DNA of 20,029 nucleotides from a virus, in IMG/VR virus record IMGVR_UViG_3300042937_000460, positions 1 to 20,029 of that record. One strand, written 5' to 3'. Position 1 is the stretch's first letter. Each line of letters starts with the position of its first letter. Under the pieces are notes generated by a model. The model did no database searches. It was not told the origin of the DNA and saw nothing but the letters and a program-made list of their open reading frames with translations. Shown here piece after piece: positions 6,865 through 15,000 of this stretch. A program made the position numbers and the translations under genes.

Positions 6865-8070
6865 TTAAAATCTGGAGTTGTATTCATCAAATACACTAAC
6901 ATATTCTGGACCCTCAAAAGCAACACCAGAAGATGCTGTAGTAAAAAGTAAAGCCCCTATATGAAAAGCAGAATACTCTGGAAGGTTAGGTGTACCTATT
7001 TGATCTACAACTTGATAATCCATTTCTCCTGCTGTATCTGCTCCAATCCTACCGGTCCTCGAACCAACAAGTACAGGTCCAGGAACACTAAAATTGTACG
7101 CATCAATAGTACTAAACGCCTCTCCAAGTCCTGATGGATATCTTGCAACCTTATACACTATAAAATACCAATCACCTAAAATTACATTTCCTACTTGTGA
7201 TTCAAGAATTTTTCTACTATTTCTTATTGTATATCCTCTAATAGTTCCTGTTAATGAAGAAGTTGGATTTGCGTGAGCTACTAATCGTATTCCATTTAAT
7301 CTACCAGAAGAATTATCTTTTCTTCCAAGCATTTCAAATATACCGCCTTCTTTATCTGCTGCTGTTTGGCCTGGGTAACTATCTACCCATTTATTTATTC
7401 GAATTACTACACCCAACCAATAGGATTTGTTATATAAATTTATTAAAGAAGTTAATTCTCCATTATCATCTAAAGTTTGATGATCATAACCAACATTTTG
7501 ATTTAAAACTAAAGCTTGAGACACACCACTTCCTGTAATTTGAACGTATCCTATACCAGAAACATTATTAGATTGTAAATCATATGCATTAATTGTTCCT
7601 AAATTATCTAAAAATCCATTTGCTGGATTATAACTACTGCTATATGGATCAAATTTCAAAAGAAATTGATTTCCTGTAGATGCTGCAGTAGTAGTAGTAG
7701 TTGTAGTACTTGTAGTAGTAGTTGTTGTTGTCGTTGGTGTAAATGGATCTCCTGTGCAATCAAAAAAATTACTATAATCACATAAAGGGCCACTTATATT
7801 TGTTATTTGTATTCCTGTTAAACTATAACCAGTTGGAGTATCCACAACTTGGCTTGATCCAGAAATTAAAGTTACTGTTGATGTTCCTGATCCTGGTGTA
7901 TCGTCTTGCCAATCATATGTAATGTCAACATCACAATTTACAGGGTATACAGCAGTTGATTTACATTCTTGAAGAAAACTTCTAAATCTAACAGTTTCTC
8001 CAATAGCTCCTATTATTCCAGTTTTAATAGCAATACTATAATTTGTACCTATTAATGTTACAAAGTACAT
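6865..8070 (-). CDS. Probable virion/adhesin protein with Thr-rich linker and lectin-like C-terminal domain
   Basis: This 401-residue protein has two parts. The N-terminal part, residues 1-110, is beta-rich with four Cys (36, 46, 97, 105). A linker at 111-128 is almost pure threonine (one Pro, one Ser). The C-terminal part, residues about 135-401, begins FLLKFDPYSSSYNPANGFLDNLG and contains YWLGVVIRINKW, LGDWYFIVYKVARYP and a final AFHIGALLFTT strand. This pattern of strands resembles concanavalin/LamG-like sugar-binding sandwiches, though I cannot confirm the family. It lies 10 bases after the 212-residue gene without its own promoter motif, so it is probably co-transcribed with the two genes before it. 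Context suggests a receptor-binding or virion-decorating protein. The Thr linker is a possible O-glycosylation site. Confidence 0.72.
   Translation of the reverse strand: MYFVTLIGTNYSIAIKTGIIGAIGETVRFRSFLQECKSTAVYPVNCDVDITYDWQDDTPGSGTSTVTLISGSSQVVDTPTGYSLTGIQITNISGPLCDYSNFFDCTGDPFTPTTTTTTTTSTTTTTTTAASTGNQFLLKFDPYSSSYNPANGFLDNLGTINAYDLQSNNVSGIGYVQITGSGVSQALVLNQNVGYDHQTLDDNGELTSLINLYNKSYWLGVVIRINKWVDSYPGQTAADKEGGIFEMLGRKDNSSGRLNGIRLVAHANPTSSLTGTIRGYTIRNSRKILESQVGNVILGDWYFIVYKVARYPSGLGEAFSTIDAYNFSVPGPVLVGSRTGRIGADTAGEMDYQVVDQIGTPNLPEYSAFHIGALLFTTASSGVAFEGPEYVSVFDEYNSRF
7687..7740 (-). repeat. Thr-codon triplet tract (Thr-rich linker)
   Basis: There are eighteen codons, sixteen of them ACN Thr, with one CCA and one AGT. 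Runs of ACT and ACA make it an imperfect trinucleotide repeat that could change length by in-frame slippage without breaking the gene. Confidence 0.85.
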
Positions 8071-8080
8071 AATTTAAAAA

Positions 8081-8719
8081 TTAATTTATATTAGGTATAC
8101 AATAATTTCCATACAATACAAAATAGACGTATTGTCCAAGACTAGCAGTGTATCTATAGTCCCAACTAAACTCCATATTAATATCACCTGTATAAGGTGA
8201 AAAAGAATGTCCAGATGCTGTTATAAATTGCCAATTTCCTGAGCCCGTGCCATTTGATTCCCAAGGTTTACCATAATAAACATAAAGATCTTCTGAATAA
8301 TTTTCTGCGCTACCTGAAATTGATATAAATAATATTCTATTTTGTGTTCCTACATTAACTGGTATCATTGTAGACGGAGTACAATATTCATTAGAAACAT
8401 GACTATATATATATTCTCCATATCCAATTTGATCTGACATTGATTCAGAATGATTATATCCATACCATACACTCATAGAATTATTAAGATATGGATCTAA
8501 TCTAGATGCAGTACTTACTCCTGATGGGCCAAAATTTTGTAAATAACGTAAATTTATAGGTGAATATATATTAGATAGTATTGTATTATTTAAAGAAATT
8601 GATTCTGAATTCCAACCGCCTGCAGTCCAATCACTCATAGCATATTTAGGAGCTAAACTTTGAGAAGTTTCTACTCTTACATTATCAAATGATATTTGAC
8701 CGCTTGAAGGAAGTGCCAT
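8081..8719 (-). CDS. Probable minor virion protein with LPSSGxISF-type N-terminus
   Basis: This 212-residue protein starts MALPSSGQISFDNVRVETSQSLAP. Short 'LPSSG-ISF-(D/S)(I/V)' starts are common on virion and tail-fibre proteins of tailed phages and probably serve as an attachment element. The rest is rich in Tyr, Ser, Asn and Trp, with beta-strand character and a pair of late Cys, and has no enzyme motif. Such composition is usual for secreted or surface-exposed beta domains. It lies 14 bases after the 114-residue gene and 10 bases before the Thr-linker gene, so the three likely form one operon. A role on the virion surface is inferred from context and from the N-terminal pattern. Confidence 0.68.
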   Translation of the reverse strand: MALPSSGQISFDNVRVETSQSLAPKYAMSDWTAGGWNSESISLNNTILSNIYSPINLRYLQNFGPSGVSTASRLDPYLNNSMSVWYGYNHSESMSDQIGYGEYIYSHVSNEYCTPSTMIPVNVGTQNRILFISISGSAENYSEDLYVYYGKPWESNGTGSGNWQFITASGHSFSPYTGDINMEFSWDYRYTASLGQYVYFVLYGNYCIPNIN

Positions 8720-8733
8720 AACTATTTAGTTTA

Positions 8734-9078
8734 TTATTGTGGTTGTGGATTACTTAACCAAGGTGCTTGTTCAATTAATACAGGAGGATTAATTTGATTT
8801 TCTATTTGTTGAGCTACGTTAGCTTCATAGTTTTGCATACTAGCTGTACCCATTGACGCAGTCATCCAATTATATACTATATCATAAGTTAGATCATTAA
8901 AAGGAATAAATAATGATCCTGTTTCATAAGTAACTCCTTGAGTTCCTATTACTGAGCCTTGATAAGATCCTGTAGATCCATAAAGTTGCCAATGTACTAA
9001 GAATACTACATTATCTTCGCCAGATGCCGTAGGATACGCTTCTAGTGGATTGAAATTCCAATTGTAAGTTATTGCCAT
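8734..9078 (-). CDS. Small conserved-looking phage protein downstream of the tail fibre
   Basis: This 114-residue protein starts MAITYNWNFNPLEAYPTASGEDNVVFLVHWQLYG, followed by GSVIGTQGVTYETGSLFIPFNDLTYDIVYNWM and a helical AQQIENQINPPV ending in a Pro-rich tail. It has a small beta domain followed by a C-terminal helix. I recall a widespread phage family with this 'AITY-W---LE-YP ... VVF-VHW' layout and a 'QI--QI-PP' end, without a known function. The ATG is one base past the fibre stop. A promoter-like motif for this gene is embedded in the last fibre codons. A link to fibre assembly is only suggested by position. Confidence 0.78.
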   Translation of the reverse strand: MAITYNWNFNPLEAYPTASGEDNVVFLVHWQLYGSTGSYQGSVIGTQGVTYETGSLFIPFNDLTYDIVYNWMTASMGTASMQNYEANVAQQIENQINPPVLIEQAPWLSNPQPQ

Positions 9079-9079
9079 A

Positions 9080-12000
9080 TTATTTGCTTTGTAATAAATA
9101 TTTTAATTCGTCTATCTGTTTTTGTTGTTCTTTTATTGCTTCTACTAGTAATGCTGTTATGCTTTTATCTCTTAAAGATAATAAACCATTTTCATTTTCT
9201 CTAACTAATTCAGGGAGTATTTCTTTTACTTCTTGAGCTATAAATCCAATATCATCTTTTATACCTGTCATTTTACTTATTTCTGTATCTTCTTTCCATG
9301 TAAAAGATACACCTTGAAGTTTTATGACTTTATCTAAAGATCCGGTTAGAGGTTTAATATTTGTTTTAAGAGTAATGTCTGATGGGGACCCATAAGCTAC
9401 TAAGTCTCCGGCAGCCGTTAATGTACCAGTAGAACTTATTAATACTTTAGCAACATTATCAACATAAAATTTATATTGATCATCTGAATGAAACATCAAA
9501 GTACTAGATTCAATTCCTATACCATATGATGTTGTTGCTGTAGCTGCTTTATATAATAATATTTGATAATCAGTAAAGTTACTAAATCCCCCTGCGCTTA
9601 CATTATTACCTATTTGAAGTTGACACGCAGGAGAAGCATCTCCTATTCCTACTCTACCGTAAAAATAAGTATGATTTGATGTACCTCCATTTATTGTTAA
9701 GTAAGTATGAGAATCATCTCTTATATCACTTCTAAATCTTACGGTATTTTGAAAATAAGATCCTCCTGTAGAATTAGCATAAAAATAACCTGTTCCATTT
9801 ACTACTAAACCACCAGCATCTCCATTAAGATATATACCATTTGTATTTGATATATAAAGTGAACTTCCTCCTATAGATCCGTTAACATCTAAGGTGTAAG
9901 ATGGAGAAGCTGTAGACCCTACACTAATACCACCTCCTAAAGGTTGTAATGAAAGAGGATAAGCTATATCAGCTACTGAACCATGACGCATTTGAAGCCA
10001 TCCATAAAAAGGAGAATTTTCATATACTCCAAATGTTAAAGCAGTTGTTGCTGTTGATTTAATAACTATAGCGCCTGTTGGTGATGTGCCAGATAATGTT
10101 GGAGTGTTATTACTATCTATTTGTAATTTACCTGTTGGAGATGTAACTCCGATACCAACATTACCACTACCATTAATAGTTACTCTTTGTGATGCAGCAA
10201 AATTATCATAAATAGCAAAATTACTACTTGCATCTATGCCTATACCATAAGTTATTGATGTCTGAGAACTTGCTTGGATTGTTATAGCATTATTGCTTGC
10301 TGCTCCTGTATTAATTTGTAATTTTCCAACTGATGGTGTTGTAGTACCTATACCAACATTACCTCCTGCAGGTTGTAAACTTAAAGCATTTGTATTATAA
10401 ATATATTTTAATAAGTTATTACCGGCCGTACCATAAAAATTTATAGTATCTGCAGAATCATAATTTGATTGTATATCAAAATAATAAGTAGCTGGTGAGC
10501 TTGCTGTAGAGAGTCTAAGTACAGCTCCATTACCTTGTATTTCTAGTTTTTGAGCAGGAGTTGTAGTACCTATACCTACATTGCCATTATTTATATTATA
10601 GTATGTTGTTCCTCCTGTAGAAGATATATTATATCCTGGTGAACATGGATGTTCTAAAACTGTAGAACTATATGCAGGGGTAGTTGTAAAAATAAAAGTT
10701 TCACTATTAAGTGGAAATAATTCTACATAAACAGTTGTTGGATTAGGTACCGCATTTGTAGTTTTTATAGCTATATCAAAATTAGCATCATTATCACTAG
10801 TTATTTTTACAGTAATAGGAACATAAAGTCCAGAAAAACTTTGTATTACAATATCTTGAGAATGGTTTACTAAAATTTCAATAGTAGAATTAATAACAAC
10901 ATTATTAGAAGTACCATGGACTGTCATTCTTATACCTGCTGCTAAATTATCTCCAGTAACATTACCTATATTAACATAGGCACTACTTGTAATATTTGAT
11001 ACTGTATTTTTATATCTTCTAGATGCAAATTGATTAGTTCCAAAAGACATTTCACTACCAGAAATAGTACCATCAACTTCTAATTTTGATGTTGGATTTG
11101 TAGTACCTATACCTACATTACCACCATTTAATATAGTAAATCTCCATTGTCCACTTGAGTAAACTCCAAATGCACTTGTTGACGTAGTACTTTGAAGTCC
11201 AACAAATACATCTTCTGAGCCATCATTGCCTGTTAACCAAAATCCAGGGGTTGTAGATGTATCAGACCTAAACTTAAGTCTTCCTATTACATCTAATTTT
11301 TGATTGGGAGTTGTATTATTTATACCAACATTACCTCCATTTAAAATAGTAACTTTAGAACCTCCTGCTGTTTGTAGTTGTATATTATATCCTTGATTAT
11401 TTAATACCGTATCTCCTGTCGAACTATCGTATAATTTTAATGTAGTAAAATTAGCGGCTCCAATTGTTCCATAAGCATTACCTTGACCAATTACTGCATT
11501 ATTTGATATAGATAAAATTCCATTTACTTGTAAAGATCCTGTAGGAGAAGTTGTACCTATACCAACGTTTCCATTACTTCTCCAAGACATTACGTCAGTA
11601 ATGGTAGCTGTATCAGTGTTTGATAATCGTAAATCTAATTGCACTCTGGTATTTACACTATCAGCTTGCCAACGAGACATATCAAACGCAGCTAATCCAC
11701 TATAAACTACTCCACTAGTTCCATCTCGTAATAAAGAAAGAACATTAGTTCTAGATGCAGTTTGGTCAACCCCAATAGAGGTTATTATTGCGCCTGTGTT
11801 AGTGAAAGTATGACTTGATAGATCAGAAAGAGCTACTCCAGTGTGTAATCTTGCAAGAGGGCTTGTAGTACCTATACCTAGATTTGTACCATCAAAAATA
11901 AGATTAGCTTCGGCATTTGCTGCATTAGCAGTACCATCTGAAGTTAATACTCTATTATCTACTGGATTTGCTACTGTGTTAAATCCTGTTCCTGAAGATC

Positions 12001-15000
12001 CGCTACTTCCTGATGATCCTGTACTGCCACTTGAACCACTAGATCCACTAGAGCCTGAAGATCCTCTTGTACCTGATGAACCAGAACTTCCAGAAGATCC
12101 ACTAGATCCTGTACTACCTGATGAGCCGCTACTTCCTGTACTACCGCTACTACCTGAACTTCCTGTTGAGCCACTTGAACCAGAAGATCCACTAGAGCCT
12201 GAAGATCCTCTTGTACCTGATGAACCAGAACTTCCAGAAGATCCACTAGATCCTGATGAACCTGTTGTTCCGCTAGAGCCTGAGCTTCCTGTAGTACCTG
12301 ATGTTCCAGATGTGCCACTAGATCCTGATGAGCCAGTAGTTCCTGAGCTACCTGATGTACCTGAAGATCCTGATGATCCTGCAGATCCAGAAGTGCCAGA
12401 TGAGCCAGATGAACCTGTTGTACCAGATGAGCCAGATGAGCCTGTTGTTCCACTAGAGCCAGAGCTACCTGATGTTCCTGATGATCCACGAGTACCTGAG
12501 GTACCAGAACTTCCTGATGTGCCTGCTGTTCCACTAGAACCTGAAGATCCTGCAGTGCCTGCGCTTCCTGCTGATCCTGCAGTACCTGAACTTCCTGAGC
12601 TACCACTTGTTCCAGATGTGCCTGAGCTACCACTTGTTCCAGATGAACCACTAGAGCCAGATGTTCCACTAGATCCTGCAGCCGCTAACCATGTAGAACC
12701 GTTAAATCTGTAGATATTATTGTCTGTGCTATTATAATATATTTGCCCTGCTGAGGTTCCTATTGGATTGGCAGCCGATACCGGTATTCTTAGAGAGCCT
12801 GTTATAGAAACAGATCCGGTAAACTGATGCGTATTAGTTAATAAAGACCCATTAACACTTGAACCAGTAATAAATTCTCTAGAAGAAGTTACTTCTTGTA
12901 CATTTAAAGTTTGAGCTACAATGTTTCCAACAACTGTAAGAGTTGTACCATCAAAAGTTAGATTGGCTTCTGCGTTTGCTGTATTAGTTGTACCTAATGA
13001 CGTTAATATTCTATTATCTGCTGGATTTGTGATAGTATTAAATCCAGTACCTGATGTGCCACTGGAACCACTACTTCCTGATGTACCAGATGATCCTGAA
13101 CTACCTGTAGTACCTGAAGATCCAGCAGAGCCAGTTGTTCCGCTAGAGCCTGAAGATCCAGATGTGCCTGTACTACCAGAGCTTCCTGATGTGCCAGCAC
13201 TACCGCTACTTCCAGTTGTACCGCTTGAACCAGAAGATCCTGCTGTGCCTGAAGATCCTGAACTACCAGATGTACCAGCTGATCCAGAGGAGCCAGATGT
13301 TCCTGAACTTCCTGATGAACCTGCAGTACCTGCGCTACCTGATGATCCAGATGTTCCACTAGATCCAGAAGTACCCGATGTTCCTGTACTACCTGATGAA
13401 CCTGTTGTTCCGCTAGAGCCACTGCTACCTGTTGTGCCAGAAGATCCTGAGGAGCCAGTAGTTCCACTTGAACCAGATGATCCTGATGTACCTGTGCTAC
13501 CTGATGATCCTGATGTTCCTGATGATCCACGAGTACCTGAAGTACCAGAACTTCCTGATGTTCCTGCAGTGCCTGCACTACCAGAAGTTCCAGATGTTCC
13601 TGAAGATCCTGACGAACCAGTTGTTCCACTAGAGCCTGAACTACCTGCTGTTCCGGCGCTGCCACTACTACCTGATGTTCCTGAGCTTCCAGATGAACCA
13701 GCGGTTCCTGCACTACCTGCGGATCCCGATGTGCCACTTGATCCAGATGAACCTGTAGTACCACTAGAGCCAGAGCTACCTGATGTTCCTGATGATCCAC
13801 GAGTACCTGATGTTCCTGAACTACCGCTACTGCCTGACGTTCCACTTGATCCAGCACTACCAGTTGTACCAGAGCTACCAGATGAACCAGTTGTTCCGCT
13901 AGAGCCTGAGCTTCCTGTAGTACCACTAGAACCTGCACTACCTGATGTTCCAGATGTTCCTGAACTACCTGATGTTCCAGATGTTCCTGAACTACCTGAT
14001 GTGCCTGTTGAACCAGAGCTACCACTAGTTCCAGTTGATCCAGAAGTGCCGCTAGAACCAGAGGTTCCTGATGAACCTGCGGCTGCTAACCAAGTAGAGC
14101 CATTAAATCTGTAGATATTGTTATCTGTACTGTTATAATATATTTGACCTGCAGATGTACCAACAGGATTGGCTGCTGATACAGGTATTCTTAAAGATCC
14201 TGTTATAGAAACAGAACCAGTAAATTGATGAGTGTTTGTTAGTAGAGATCCATTAACAGTTGATCCTGTAACGTATTCTCTTGACGACGTTACTTCTTGT
14301 ACATTTAAAGTCTGAGCTACAATATTGCCAACAACCGTAAGTGTTGTGCCATCAAAAGTTAGATTAGCCTCGGCATTTGCTGTATTTGTAGTTCCAAGTG
14401 ATGTTAATATTCTATTATCAGCAGGATTTGTTATTGTGTTAAATCCTGTACCTGATGTACCGCTAGAACCACTGCTTCCTGAAGTACCAGCAGTTCCACT
14501 AGATCCACTACTACCTGTTGTACCAGCAGAACCAGAACTACCAGATGTTCCTGTACTTCCAGAAGAGCCTGATATTCCAGAAGATCCAGAGCTACCTGAT
14601 GTTCCAGAAGATCCTGATGAGCCTGTTGTTCCACTTGAGCCAGATGAACCTGTTGTACCTGAACTTCCTGATGAGCCAGTTGTTCCAGAAGATCCCGAGC
14701 TACCTGAAGATCCTGTACTACCAGAACTTCCTGATGTACCACTAGATCCTCTAGTTCCAGATGTTCCTGAACTTCCAGATGTACCTGCAGTACCTGAGCT
14801 GCCAGAAGAACCTGATGTGCCACTAGATCCTGATGAGCCAGTTGTTCCACTAGAACCAGAGCTACCAGTAGTGCCGCTTGATCCCGAACTTCCAGATGTA
14901 CCTGCAGTTCCTGCACTACCAGATGTACCACTAGTACCTGCTGAGCCAGATGATCCTGTAGTACCGCTTGAACCGCTACTTCCAGTTGTGCCTGAACTTC

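Noticed and set aside
10395-10404. Another exact ATATTTATAA inside the fibre gene
   Set aside because: It lies in the middle of coding sequence (Tyr-Ile-Tyr-Asn region) with no start codon or gene just downstream. It is likely chance in AT-rich DNA, and a reminder that the motif has a background rate.
11971-14025. Minus-strand alternative-frame ORFs rich in Gln, His, Val and Leu inside the fibre
   Set aside because: These are out-of-frame readings of the same triplet repeats. The main 2567-residue frame continues uninterrupted and has the recognisable domains on both sides.
11984-14077. CRISPR-array-like appearance of the repeats
   Set aside because: Periodicity is nine bases and multiples, in frame, with Gly at each third codon. 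There are no unique spacers of constant length between identical repeats.
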